Numbered from the stretch's first letter, positions 34,100-43,650 are shown. The stretch: DNA of 64,000 nucleotides from Chitinophagaceae bacterium LGM1 (GCA_018604165.1 CP075895.1:2475001-2539000), one strand, 5' to 3'. The notes: generated by a model from the sequence alone, not told the origin. Made by a program: numbers and translations.

Positions 34100-34383
34100 A
34101 TGCATCGAGAGCCGGAAATTGTTCAGATTTTTAACGCCATGGCAGCTAATATTGCTGCAAGGTATACCATTAACATACAGGCAGAAACCACTATACGCGG
34201 CAGCCGCCCCCATTTGAAGAATTGATGCTACTACTGCAACAATTGGACAAAGAGCTTACCACACAGTGTGTAAAACTGCTTGAAGGTTACAAAGCGTCTG
34301 CCGGGCAAATACCCGATACGCTGACGGCAAGCTGCAAGCAAATTATTACCGATACTGTAGAGCAATTTGTAAAACAACTGTAA
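34100..34383 (+). pseudogene. Small gene split by a -1 frameshift in a C5 tract
   Basis: An ATG at 34100 opens a frame (MHREPEIVQIFNAMAANIAA...) that stops soon after a run of five C (34207-34211). The next frame continues without a break as PFEELMLLLQQLDKELTTQC... to a TAA at 34381. With one more C the two parts join into a 94-residue, helix-rich, cytoplasmic-looking protein. Both halves have coding-like composition. This may be a pseudogene, a homopolymer sequencing error, or a phase-variable or slippage site. TACATTTG at 34004-34011 could be its -7 element. I do not recognise the family. Confidence 0.55.
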
Positions 34384-34584
34384 ACATAGCAGCTATTACC
34401 CTTGCTTTGTATTGCTATTGATTATCAATGCTATTTGCATAGAATTAATTATGTTTTGTTGCGTTTTGTTGCAATTTGCGGGGTTTTGTGAAAAACTGCA
34501 ACAAATTATAGAAACGATTAACGGATGGCTTTTTCAAAGAGCTTTTTTACTATAGCAAATATACGCAATTTATGCGTAATATAC

Positions 34585-34610
34585 AAAAGCAACGCCTGAG
34601 CGTTGCTTTT
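34585..34610 (-). terminator. Strong terminator between the broken gene and the T9SS gene
   Basis: AAAAGCAACGC and GCGTTGCTTTT form a perfect 11-bp stem with loop CTGA. It can act in both directions; it lies 35 bases after the minus-strand T9SS stop. A smaller palindrome, TACGCA / TGCGTA (34562-34578), lies beside it. Confidence 0.8.
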
Positions 34611-34645
34611 GTATTGTTGGGATGGTGGATAAGGATAATAATGTA

Positions 34646-37057
34646 TTACTGCTGGATACTCAGTTTTTGCTGGTGTACCATAGCACCATTGCTGTATACA
34701 TGTACTATGTATAAACCTGTAGCAACCTGTGGTAAAGAAATAGGATGATTACCTGTTTCTACAGCTTTACCATTGTAAAGTTCTTTAACCACCTGCCCTT
34801 GTACGTTAACCAATACTACTTTCACATTCGCTTCAGCGTTTATAGAACTGGCTAAGCTGACGTTAATCTCATTGGATGCAGGATTGGGGAATATAGTGGT
34901 TTTAGCACTTTGTAGTCTGGTTACACCATTACCTTGTTTATACACGGGGTTGCCGCTCGGGCTGAAATAAATGCCTGTACAATCTCCATAGTAATCAAAA
35001 GGTTGATTCGTAAAAACAGCATACGGCCTGTCTATTATCTCAATATCCGTAGGCTGATACATGTCTAACTCTGTAAGGAAAGTACCCGTAGACTCAATCT
35101 CTTCTGACGAAAATGTATTAGGAGTAAAAATTTCATTTATGCAGGGGTCTACGCCGGTTTGTGTACCATATTTAAAAAATATAGGGTCAACAAACATTGC
35201 TTTTATGCCGAGGAAATTGCCTGCTGGGCTCGCCGTAGAATATATATCCCATTTAGGGGCGTTCAATATAAAATCGCCGGTTCCGCCTATTATAGCTTTT
35301 GCCGCAAATGTTGGCCCCCATAATACGGCAGACATATCATAGCCCATCGACAGGTAATTGTTCCAGTTTGTTCCAGTATTGCCCGTACCTGTCAGGTTAG
35401 GATAAACCTTAATTTTTTCGTTACCAGAACCAGGATTGAACAAGGTATTACCAATAACAGCGCCACCTGTAGTGCCGGTAAAGCTTGACTGGCCTTCTAA
35501 CAGAAAGGGATTGACATTATTGACACCGGGCCCGGGGGTAACGGTGAATGTTGGGTCGGTATGCATCATACCAGCGATAACATAATTAGCAGATGTAATA
35601 TTGCTATTTGTACCTCCGCTTACTCCTTGACCCGGTAATACCTGCAATGCCCAGCCCAGGTTACTTTTTTCCCGCTGGTTGAAAGGGGTTGCCAAATTAG
35701 CAAGGCCTACGTGGTTTACATGCGTTACGGTAAATACATCGGGTTTCAGATTAAACCCCCCGTATATGCCTACCCCGCCCAATACACCTGCCGGATTGGT
35801 AAGCCAGGGCAGATTGTAGGGCCCGCCAAGCGCATTGGGCTGGCCATCGTACAGATTGCTGACAACATAGTTGTGGCCATCGCCCGGCCCTTCTACATAA
35901 CCAACACCATATTCGCTACGGCCTACCCCATCTCCATTAGCACGCGATATAAAGGGCCTGTTAGAAAACGGGTTGACGGCAAGGGTTACATCATCTATTA
36001 TCATATTCATAGTACCGCTACGCACAAACATTAGGTTGGGCGGCACATTATTAGCACCTGTTTTGGCAGTAACGCTGCCCGTAACATGTATATCGCCACC
36101 CCAAGACGCTTGTTGACAGGTACCACACCATGACGAATAAGTAGGCGATAATTCCGTCATTCGCATGGCTATATCAAAATCATACTCCGGTGTATTATTG
36201 CTTGTGCCTGTGTATGTCCAATCATAATACTTGCAGGCAAGCAAGGCAGTGCCCGATGGGGCATCTACATCTATACACATTACAAATGCTTTTTTGGTAC
36301 TGGTAAAGCCAGGGTAGGGTTTAGGGCCGGGTGGTGGTGGCGGGAAAATACTAACAAGCGTATATGGGCCGGGATAACCAATGGTAGACTCTTCGGTTAC
36401 ATAACCGCATATATACAATTTATTGACACCACCTACTTGTTTGAAGATGGTATGCACGGGGTACAGGCTATTGCCCCATTCAATACCCGCAGGCCTCACA
36501 TCTGATATTACTAAACCAGGCATCAAAGGATTACCGTTAATATCTACTGCCAGTACTTTTATCTTGTCTCGCTGCTGCCCGGGCTGTGTCGCATCTTCGC
36601 GCACAGATGATGTGATGAAGAATGTTTGTGTAGTGGAGCCGGTAATACCTTCAACTATATCTACAACACGGTGGTCGAAAAAAGACTGGTCGTCATATAT
36701 CACAATGTCGTTGTTGGGCTGATTGGCAATATCGGGGAAAGCGCCTAAAGGATGCCCATCATCAAAATGTACGAAAATAGGTGTGCCGTGTCCGTTATCA
36801 GGATTGTAAATAGTACCTGCCATTACGCTTTGACGGTCGGTACCGGTTACATGCTCAGTAGAAAAACCTTTCACATTTTCCCAATCGCTGAATTGGCTGA
36901 GTGCAGCACCGTAGAGCCGGTAAAACTGTGTGTTGGTAGGGGGTTGTGCTGCTGCCTGCTGCAGGCCGATAGAACAAGCTGTAATAGCTGCAATGGATAA
37001 ATACCTGCACCATGCAGGCATGCGGCAGGTGCTGCCGCGGGCTGTACGCTGTTTCAT
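34646..37057 (-). CDS. Large secreted protein with T9SS type A sorting domain
   Basis: An 803-residue protein with an extended signal peptide (about 1-37, ending QQAAAQ; an internal ATG at residue 13 is an alternative start). The body (38-720) is rich in Gly, Asn, Thr and Pro and has few Cys; I recognise no catalytic motif. It contains many isolated aromatic turns and a poly-Pro stretch (FPPPPPGPKPYPG). The last 75 residues (IFPNPASNEINVSL ... QQKLSIQQ) are the T9SS signal. It may be a structural surface protein. It is divergent from the SBBP-repeat gene at 37312. Confidence 0.8.
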   Translation of the reverse strand: MKQRTARGSTCRMPAWCRYLSIAAITACSIGLQQAAAQPPTNTQFYRLYGAALSQFSDWENVKGFSTEHVTGTDRQSVMAGTIYNPDNGHGTPIFVHFDDGHPLGAFPDIANQPNNDIVIYDDQSFFDHRVVDIVEGITGSTTQTFFITSSVREDATQPGQQRDKIKVLAVDINGNPLMPGLVISDVRPAGIEWGNSLYPVHTIFKQVGGVNKLYICGYVTEESTIGYPGPYTLVSIFPPPPPGPKPYPGFTSTKKAFVMCIDVDAPSGTALLACKYYDWTYTGTSNNTPEYDFDIAMRMTELSPTYSSWCGTCQQASWGGDIHVTGSVTAKTGANNVPPNLMFVRSGTMNMIIDDVTLAVNPFSNRPFISRANGDGVGRSEYGVGYVEGPGDGHNYVVSNLYDGQPNALGGPYNLPWLTNPAGVLGGVGIYGGFNLKPDVFTVTHVNHVGLANLATPFNQREKSNLGWALQVLPGQGVSGGTNSNITSANYVIAGMMHTDPTFTVTPGPGVNNVNPFLLEGQSSFTGTTGGAVIGNTLFNPGSGNEKIKVYPNLTGTGNTGTNWNNYLSMGYDMSAVLWGPTFAAKAIIGGTGDFILNAPKWDIYSTASPAGNFLGIKAMFVDPIFFKYGTQTGVDPCINEIFTPNTFSSEEIESTGTFLTELDMYQPTDIEIIDRPYAVFTNQPFDYYGDCTGIYFSPSGNPVYKQGNGVTRLQSAKTTIFPNPASNEINVSLASSINAEANVKVVLVNVQGQVVKELYNGKAVETGNHPISLPQVATGLYIVHVYSNGAMVHQQKLSIQQ

Positions 37058-37311
37058 TTTTCTGGTTTTTATTGGTTAAAAAATATTTCAATGACGATTA
37101 AAAAAGTAGTCTGTTCGGTTTGTGATATTAAAGCTAAGACGATGTTTTGTCATTAGCAATAGTTTTTTCACGGGTGGCGTCAGTTACCCGTATTTTCACG
37201 CACAAGTCATTGATTTTCAATATTATTTTTTTTATCATTTTTAAATTGTAGCTTAGCATAGCTGCCTGCGGGTGGCGGTATTATTTTACTATTTTAAACA
37301 TACCATGTAAT
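37058..37311. other. Spacer between two divergent T9SS cargo genes
   Basis: AT-rich spacer without an open frame. It has one hairpin, ACGGGT / ACCCGT (37170-37191). No consensus TAnnTTTG promoter is clear for either gene. Confidence 0.4.
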
Positions 37312-40300
37312 ATGAAACCAATAGCCATCATCTGTATAGCGGCGGCTGTGTGCATAGCCCAAGCTGCTACAGCACGCGAAACTGCAGCAGCTAACAAGCC
37401 ACTTGTATTTATAGAAAATAAAGGACAGATAACCGACCAGCACGGCAAGCCGCGCAGGGATATTGATTATAAACTGGATGGCGGCAATGTAACGATGTTT
37501 GTAGGTGGCGGGCAGTTGCATTATCAGTGGAGCAGCCCCCTCCTGGCCTCCCCCCAAGGGGGAGGGGTTTCCCCTAAATCCACTAAAGGGGATTTAGGAA
37601 ATGGCAAGCACAAAGCTCCCCTCCTTGGGAGGGGCGGGGGGGAGGCTGTTTACCGTATGGACGTAACCCTGCTGGGGGCGGATAAAAACGCGTGGGTGGT
37701 GGCAGAGGATGTGCAGCCCTATTACGAAAACTATTACCTGCCCGCTACACCCGATGGCGCAACGGCGCATAGCTACCGCAAGATAACGTACAAGAATGTG
37801 TACCCCCATATAGACTGGGTGGTGTATACCCCCCAGAGCCTCTCCCCCGCCCCTCCCAAGGAGGGGAGCCTGACAGGTATTACCCCCTCCCCCTTGGGGG
37901 GAGGTCGGGAGGGGGCTTCTTCGGTTAAATACGATTTCATCGTACACCCGGGAGGCAACCCTGCCAATATACGCATTGAATACAAGGGTGCAACCGATTT
38001 GCAATTGGTAAACGGGGCATTGGTAGCTGCCACACCTTATGGCTGCATTACGGAAGATGCGCCGTATAGTTATGATGCTGATAACAAAGAAGAAGTAGCA
38101 ACGGCGTACAAGCTGCAAGGCAATATATTGTCTTTTGAAGTTGCGAATGCTGCCGACAACCATACATTAGTAATAGACCCCAGCCTGAAATGGGCTACAT
38201 ACTATGGCAGTAGTGTGCTGGAAACAAACTTCGGGATGGCATCTGACACGGCAGGTAATGTTTATATAACGGGCAGGTCGACAGGCAATGGTAATATTGC
38301 CACCAGTGGTGCATTCCAAACAGTGTATGCAGGTGGTACGTATGATGGGTACGTTGCCAAATTCAGCCCCGGTGGCAGCCGCCTCTGGGCTACTTACTAT
38401 GGCAGTAGCGGTAATGATTTAGGCTTGTTTAGTTCGATAGCTATAGACCCTGTGGGTAATATTTATATGGTTGGCAGTACAGATGGCAGTGGGCTGGCAA
38501 CATCGGGTACACATGCAGCAGCTATAGCAGGGCTGGATGATGCGCTACTGGTAAAATTCAACAGCAGTGGCCAACGCATATGGGCCAGCTATTTTGGCGG
38601 CACAAGTGCAGACGATGGCGTAGATGTAGCCTGCGATGGTAGTGGCAATGTGTATATAGTGGGCAGCACCGGAAGTACCGGACTTGCCACTGGTGGGGCG
38701 CACCAACCCCTATTATCCTCGCATTATTTAGCCAAATTCAGTGGTGTGGGGCAGCGATTGTGGGCTACCTATTATGGCGGTGGGTACGGGGTGAAGTGCG
38801 ACGCCTCAGGCAATGTGTATTGTTTTGGCTTTACAGATAGTACTACTGGAATAGCTACAACGGGCGCGCACCGCACTAGTTTCGGCGGTGCTTTTATAGC
38901 CAAATTTACCGCATCGGGCACCAGGCTATGGGGTACCTATTATGGCAGTAGTGTAAGCGGGGACCATTTTTTGGATATGGTAGAAGATGGTTTGGGCAAC
39001 CTTTATTTTGTAGGGAGTGCTACATCTACAACCGATATAGCTACCACAGGGGTGTACCAGACAACAAAAAGCGGAAGCATAAGCGGGAATGCCAATGGCA
39101 TGCTGGTAAAATTCAGCCCTACGGGCACCAGGCTGTGGGGTACATATTATGGCGGCAACGTAAGTGATTTTATAGAAGGTTTAGCAATAGACCCTAAAAA
39201 TCGTATATACATAGGGGGTACTGCGCGTAGTACCACAAATATATCTACCCCCGGTGCATATCAACCCAACCATGCCGGATCTACGAATAGTGAAAGTTGT
39301 TTTATGGCTGTTTTCAACACAGCAGGCAACAGGCTATACGGCACTTATTTTGGTGGCTTCTCAGGCGGAGATGATTTGACTAATGGTGGCGTAAGCTACA
39401 ATAAAGGCTTCGTATATATTGCCGGTAGTACAGGCAGCTATACAGGCATTGCCACTACAGGGGCATTTCAAACCAGCTTAGGCGGTAGCCAGGATGCTTT
39501 TATAGCGCAGTTTGCAGTAGATACGGGTGTGTATATCGTACAGCCCTTTACAGATACAGTAGTGTGCAGCGGAGATACGCTGAGCATACCGTACGGGGTT
39601 ACGCAGAGCTTCCGTACTACCAACAATTTTGTGGTGCAGTTATCCAATGCATCGGGCAGCTTTGCCAGTGGGGTAACCACGCTCGGCACACTTACGGGCG
39701 CGCAAAACGGCGGCGTGTATAATTGGGTAGTGCCGCACGGCACCACGCAGGGTACAGCCTACCGTGTGCGCATACTGGCTACCGCCCCTGTAGATACCGC
39801 TACTATGGAGTATAACATCCGCATCAGCACCACCCCGCAAACGGTGAATGCTACCAGCAATACACCCGTATGCAGCGGCAATACCATCAACCTCAGCAGC
39901 AGCACCGTTACCAGTGGCGTAGCCTATAGTTGGGCAGGGCCGCAAGGTTTTACCAGCACCCTGCAAAACCCTACCCGCGCCAACGCGCGCACCAACCACA
40001 GCGGCAGTTATATCGTAACATTCACCAACGGGGGCTGTATATCTAAAGACACTACTACAGTTGTTGTAGACAGCACCCCTGTAGCCATCACAGCAAGCAA
40101 CACAGGCCCCTACTGCGCAGGCAGCGATATACAACTGAATGCTACCAACACTACGGCAGGGGCTACCTATACATGGGCAGGGCCTGCATCATTCAGCAGC
40201 AGCTTGCAAAACCCTGTTATAAACATAGGTACGCTAAGCAATACAGGTACTTATACGGTATATGCAGTATTGGGCAGTTGCAGTACGGCAGTTGCCAATA

Positions 40301-41127
40301 CGGTAGTAAGTGTAGTGGCTGGCCCAACGGTCAACATCTACCCCAGCCCTAATGATACGGTATGCGGCAATGTAACAGGCAATGCTAACTTTACGGCTAT
40401 ACCAGCCAATGCGGGCACAGGTTTTGGTTACCAATGGTACAAAAACGGCAACCCCATAGCAGGTGCAACTAATGCTACGTATGCAGCCACAGGTGTACTA
40501 TCGGGTGATGTGTATAACGTAAAGCTGATACCCGGTAGTGGTGCGCCTTGCAACACACCTGTAAACAGCAACAGCATAGCCATGACAGTACTACCGTTTG
40601 TAACACCGGGTGTAACGATAACAGTGAACCCTGATAGCATAGCATGGAGTGGGTTGCTACTCACCTTCACCGCTACCCCCAACAACGCAGGCAGCAATCC
40701 AACTTATCAATGGAAGCGCAACAGTCAGAATCAGACAGGTGCCACGAGCAACACATGGGGTGCCCCCAACCTGACGGACAATGACAAGATAACCTGCGAG
40801 GTAACGAGCAGCTACATCTGCCCCCAACCAAGCAAAGCCACCAGCAACACCATCAGGCTGAAGATAAGTACGGGAATAAAAGGTACATGGGCAGGTAAGG
40901 TACCTTCCATCTACCCCAACCCTGTAAAAGACTTGCTGATAATAAAGGGTATAACAACAGGTACAACCATACAACTAACCGATGTAGCTGGCAGAACACT
41001 CATCCGCAAAACAGCCATCAGCAACAACGAAACATTGAACATGCAACAACTCATCCCCGGCAATTATATGTTGCTGCTCGATGATACTAAAGGTAATAAC
41101 ATAAGGGTGAAGATTACCAAAGAGTAA
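37312..41127 (+). CDS. Secreted SBBP-repeat / Ig-like protein with T9SS type A sorting domain
   Basis: A 1271-residue secreted protein: signal peptide (about 1-22); an N-terminal domain (about 30-285) of the kind that precedes SBBP repeats in Bacteroidota (FIENKGQITDQHG, YENYYLPATPDG, HSYRKITYKNVYPHIDWV, KYDFIVHPGG); about seven SBBP beta-propeller repeats of 55-60 residues (LWATYYGSSG type, about 290-740); Ig-like repeats (about 745-1190); and the T9SS signal (PSIYPNPVKDLLI ... RVKITKE). Two GC-rich palindromic elements are inserted in frame in the N-terminal domain. The C-terminal half is paralogous to the protein at 10866-13616. Function unknown. Confidence 0.88.
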   Translation: MKPIAIICIAAAVCIAQAATARETAAANKPLVFIENKGQITDQHGKPRRDIDYKLDGGNVTMFVGGGQLHYQWSSPLLASPQGGGVSPKSTKGDLGNGKHKAPLLGRGGGEAVYRMDVTLLGADKNAWVVAEDVQPYYENYYLPATPDGATAHSYRKITYKNVYPHIDWVVYTPQSLSPAPPKEGSLTGITPSPLGGGREGASSVKYDFIVHPGGNPANIRIEYKGATDLQLVNGALVAATPYGCITEDAPYSYDADNKEEVATAYKLQGNILSFEVANAADNHTLVIDPSLKWATYYGSSVLETNFGMASDTAGNVYITGRSTGNGNIATSGAFQTVYAGGTYDGYVAKFSPGGSRLWATYYGSSGNDLGLFSSIAIDPVGNIYMVGSTDGSGLATSGTHAAAIAGLDDALLVKFNSSGQRIWASYFGGTSADDGVDVACDGSGNVYIVGSTGSTGLATGGAHQPLLSSHYLAKFSGVGQRLWATYYGGGYGVKCDASGNVYCFGFTDSTTGIATTGAHRTSFGGAFIAKFTASGTRLWGTYYGSSVSGDHFLDMVEDGLGNLYFVGSATSTTDIATTGVYQTTKSGSISGNANGMLVKFSPTGTRLWGTYYGGNVSDFIEGLAIDPKNRIYIGGTARSTTNISTPGAYQPNHAGSTNSESCFMAVFNTAGNRLYGTYFGGFSGGDDLTNGGVSYNKGFVYIAGSTGSYTGIATTGAFQTSLGGSQDAFIAQFAVDTGVYIVQPFTDTVVCSGDTLSIPYGVTQSFRTTNNFVVQLSNASGSFASGVTTLGTLTGAQNGGVYNWVVPHGTTQGTAYRVRILATAPVDTATMEYNIRISTTPQTVNATSNTPVCSGNTINLSSSTVTSGVAYSWAGPQGFTSTLQNPTRANARTNHSGSYIVTFTNGGCISKDTTTVVVDSTPVAITASNTGPYCAGSDIQLNATNTTAGATYTWAGPASFSSSLQNPVINIGTLSNTGTYTVYAVLGSCSTAVANTVVSVVAGPTVNIYPSPNDTVCGNVTGNANFTAIPANAGTGFGYQWYKNGNPIAGATNATYAATGVLSGDVYNVKLIPGSGAPCNTPVNSNSIAMTVLPFVTPGVTITVNPDSIAWSGLLLTFTATPNNAGSNPTYQWKRNSQNQTGATSNTWGAPNLTDNDKITCEVTSSYICPQPSKATSNTIRLKISTGIKGTWAGKVPSIYPNPVKDLLIIKGITTGTTIQLTDVAGRTLIRKTAISNNETLNMQQLIPGNYMLLLDDTKGNNIRVKITKE
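37535..37646 (+). repeat. In-frame GC-rich palindromic element, copy 1
   Basis: This 112-bp segment begins GCCCCCTCC, contains CCCCCCAAGGGGGAGG and CTCCCCTCCTTGGGAGGGG, and ends GGGGGGAGGC. A second inverted repeat, CCTAAATCC / GGATTTAGG, lies in its middle. It adds about 37 residues (LLASPQGGG ... LLGRGGGEA) at a point where the domain normally passes straight to YRMDVTLLG, and it keeps the frame. Confidence 0.75.
37838..37916 (-). repeat. In-frame GC-rich palindromic element, copy 2 (inverted)
   Basis: The reverse complement of this 79-bp segment matches copy 1 almost base for base, except that the 33-bp middle part is missing (112 - 79 = 33, a multiple of 3). It encodes about 26 residues (SLSPAPPKEG ... 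PLGGGREGA) in the loop before VKYDFIVHPGG and keeps the frame. Confidence 0.75.
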
Positions 41128-41152
41128 ACAAGTGCAAACGGACATAAAAAAC

Positions 41153-41179
41153 GAAAGCTCCGCATGTTGCGGAGCTTTC
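41153..41179. terminator. Bidirectional terminator between the SBBP gene and rplQ
   Basis: GAAAGCTCCGCA and TGCGGAGCTTTC form a perfect 12-bp stem with a TGT loop between two convergent genes. Confidence 0.85.
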
Positions 41180-41200
41180 TTGTATTCGCTATAAAAAAGA

Positions 41201-41758
41201 TTAAGCGTTGTTTTCTTCTGTACCTTCTGCAGCAGGTGCTTCAGGTGCAGCTTCTGTAGCAGGTGTTTCGTCAACTACGGGTGCTTCGGCAACAGGAGCC
41301 GCTACTGGTGCAGCAGTTTCAGTTTTCTTAGTACCTGTTGTGCTACGGCGGCTACGGCGTGTTTTCTTAGCACTATCCTTAGCGTCTTTCTTGTAGATTT
41401 CGTTGAAGTCAACGAGTTCTATCATGGCCATATCAGCAGCATCGCCCATACGGCGTGGCAGCTTGATGATACGTGTATAACCACCAGGGCGGCTAGCCAT
41501 TTTATCGCCTATTGTACCAAACAATTCTTTGATGGCTTCTTTGTCTTGCAGATAGCTGAACACAACACGGCGGTTGTGCATACTGTCGTTCTTAGAACGT
41601 GTTATCAACGGCTCTGCATATACACGCAAAGATTTTGCTTTAGCCAATGTAGTGATAATGCGTTTGTGCTCTATCAACTGGCAAGCAAGGTTTGAAAGCA
41701 ACGCAGCGCGGTGAGAAGCGGTGCGGCCTAAGTTTTTAATTTTGTCTCCGTGACGCAT
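41201..41758 (-). CDS. rplQ: 50S ribosomal protein L17 with Ala/Glu-rich tail
   Basis: The first about 115 residues are a normal L17 ([54 protein letters not shown]). L17 sits near the tunnel exit of the large subunit. A C-terminal extension of about 65 residues is first basic (KKTRRSRRS) and then rich in Ala, Glu, Pro and Thr, as in other Bacteroidota; it is probably disordered. It is the last gene of the alpha operon, after rpoA, and is separated from it by a long inverted repeat. Confidence 0.97.
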   Translation of the reverse strand: MRHGDKIKNLGRTASHRAALLSNLACQLIEHKRIITTLAKAKSLRVYAEPLITRSKNDSMHNRRVVFSYLQDKEAIKELFGTIGDKMASRPGGYTRIIKLPRRMGDAADMAMIELVDFNEIYKKDAKDSAKKTRRSRRSTTGTKKTETAAPVAAPVAEAPVVDETPATEAAPEAPAAEGTEENNA

Positions 41759-41821
41759 GACTGTTAATTTTAAATTCCCTCATACCGTGTCAAGGAATAT
41801 GAAGTACTGTGTTAAATGAAA

Positions 41822-41869
41822 AATTCAAAATTCAAAAGCCAAACATTTTTGACTTTTGAATTTTGAATT
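41822..41869 (-). repeat. 17-bp perfect inverted repeat between rpoA and rplQ
   Basis: The arms 41822-41838 and 41853-41869 are perfect reverse complements (made of AATTCAAA-type units) around a 14-base loop. It is AT-rich and lacks a T-run, so it may be an mRNA processing or stability element, not a terminator. Confidence 0.55.
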
Positions 41870-41875
41870 ATATTA

Positions 41876-42871
41876 TTAATCGTTACTACGGTGGAATTTG
41901 CTGATGTCCATACCGAAGTGCAGACCGCGTTCGCCCAACACTTGTTCAATTTCAGACAGTGATTTCTGGCCGAAGTTGCGGAATTTCATCAGTTCTTCCT
42001 GTGTATATTGTACCAGTTCGCTCAAAGAATTAATCTTAGCAGCTTTCAGGCAGTTGAATGCACGTACAGAAAGTTCCAAGTCTTCAAGCGGTGTGTTCAA
42101 TACTTTGCGCAGTTGCAGTGTTTCTTCGTCAACGACTGTTTCTTTTTCTTCACGCTTCGTATCCAGGCTGATGTTCTCGTCTGTGATAATCATCAGGTGC
42201 TGAATAAGGATGCGAGATGCTTCTTTTACAGCTTCTTCAGGATGAATAGTACCATCTGTTACTACTTCCATTATCAGTTTTTCGAAATCGGTGCGTTGTT
42301 CCACACGCGTATTTTCGATGCTGTATTTTACGTTTTTGATAGGCGTGTAGATAGAGTCGATTGCCATCAGGCCAACCGGCGCTTCGGCAGGGCGATTCTC
42401 TTCTGCAGGCACGTAACCACGGCCTTTGCCTATGTGCAATTCTATATGGAAATTAGTACCAGCATCCATTGTGCAGATAACCAATTCAGGGTTCATCACT
42501 TCAAAGTTTGGCAATGCCTCACCTATCATACCGGCAGTGAATATTTCTTTGCCTTTGATGTTCAGTTCTACTCTGTCAGATGAAATATCGCTGTCTATCG
42601 CTTTTTTCAAACGAACTTGCTTCAGGTTCAGAATGATTTCAGTTACATCTTCCAGCACACCTTTGATGGTAGCAAATTCGTGGTCTGCACCTGCTATTTT
42701 GATAGCAGTGATAGCGTAGCCTTCCAATGAAGAAAGCAATACGCGGCGCAATGCGTTACCAATGGTAACACCATAACCCGGCTCTAGCGGGCGAAATTCA
42801 AACTGAGCTTCAAAATCGGTTGCTTTCTGCAAAACGATTTTGTCCGGCTTTTGGAAATTTAAGATTGCCAT
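41876..42871 (-). CDS. rpoA: DNA-directed RNA polymerase subunit alpha
   Basis: A 331-residue alpha subunit. The N-terminal domain (about 1-235) carries the assembly surfaces (PLEPGYGVTIGNALRRVLLSS, split here: GYGVTIGNALRRVLLSSLEG), and the C-terminal domain (about 255-325) has NCLKAAKINSLSELVQYT and MKFRNFGQKSLSEIE for contact with DNA and activators. The length is normal. It lies between rpsD and rplQ in the usual alpha-operon order. Confidence 0.98.
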   Translation of the reverse strand: MAILNFQKPDKIVLQKATDFEAQFEFRPLEPGYGVTIGNALRRVLLSSLEGYAITAIKIAGADHEFATIKGVLEDVTEIILNLKQVRLKKAIDSDISSDRVELNIKGKEIFTAGMIGEALPNFEVMNPELVICTMDAGTNFHIELHIGKGRGYVPAEENRPAEAPVGLMAIDSIYTPIKNVKYSIENTRVEQRTDFEKLIMEVVTDGTIHPEEAVKEASRILIQHLMIITDENISLDTKREEKETVVDEETLQLRKVLNTPLEDLELSVRAFNCLKAAKINSLSELVQYTQEELMKFRNFGQKSLSEIEQVLGERGLHFGMDISKFHRSND

Positions 42872-42944
42872 ATACTTATTAATTTGTGATTCGCGAGGGA
42901 CATTCTATCCAACGCAATCGGTTAATAAACTACGTTAAAAACTA

Positions 42945-43550
42945 TTATTTAGAGTACAACTCTACTATCAATTGTTCCTTGATGTTTTCAGGTACGTTAT
43001 CACGCTCAGGGTGAGCGATGTACGTGCCTTTCATTTCTTTCTCGTTCCAATCAACCCATCCAATTTTAGGGTTTTTGCCACGCATCAGGCTCAACAATGT
43101 AGGGTTGATTTTGCTCTTAGGCTTCAACTCTATGATGTCGCCCGGCCTCAACTGGTAAGATGGTATGTTTACCACTTCACCATTCACCATAATGTGCTTG
43201 TGAGCTACCAACTGACGTGCAGCAGGACGTGTAGGAGAAATACCCAAACGGTAGATAGTATTATCCAAACGTGCTTCCAGCAATTTGATAAGGTTTTCGC
43301 CAGTCGCGCCTTTCAGGCGAGAAGCTTCAACATACGTGTTGCGGAATTGCTTTTCCAATACACCATACGTGTATTTAGCTTTTTGCTTTTCTTTCAGCTG
43401 AATGGCGTACTCGCTCGCTGTTTTGCGTTTGCGTGTACCACCGTGTTGACCCGGAGGGTTGCTGTTTTTACCGAGGTTCTTACCTGAACCCAGTATTGGT
43501 TCGCCGAAAATGCGGCAGATTCTGTTTTTTGGACCTGTGTAACGTGCCAT
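42945..43550 (-). CDS. rpsD: 30S ribosomal protein S4
   Basis: A 201-residue S4 that binds 16S rRNA early in assembly. It begins MARYTGPKNRICRIFGEP and contains the S4 RNA-binding domain (about 95-155, RLGISPTRPAARQLVAHKHI). The Zn-type N-terminal Cys cluster is absent; only one Cys is seen there. In other bacteria S4 represses this operon; no proof of that is visible here. Confidence 0.98.
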   Translation of the reverse strand: MARYTGPKNRICRIFGEPILGSGKNLGKNSNPPGQHGGTRKRKTASEYAIQLKEKQKAKYTYGVLEKQFRNTYVEASRLKGATGENLIKLLEARLDNTIYRLGISPTRPAARQLVAHKHIMVNGEVVNIPSYQLRPGDIIELKPKSKINPTLLSLMRGKNPKIGWVDWNEKEMKGTYIAHPERDNVPENIKEQLIVELYSK

Positions 43551-43650
43551 GTTCGATTTTTAAAACTGCTTCCGTCTCATTTAAAATCGTAAATCTCGAT
43601 ACGGAGCAGTAAGTTATTATTTGTTATTTATGATTTGTGATTTCTCACTA

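Noticed and set aside
34207-34211. Programmed -1 frameshifting at the C5 tract as the main explanation.
   Set aside because: No X-XXY-YYZ slippery heptamer and no clear downstream pseudoknot are seen; loss of one C or an error is simpler. I keep it only as an alternative.
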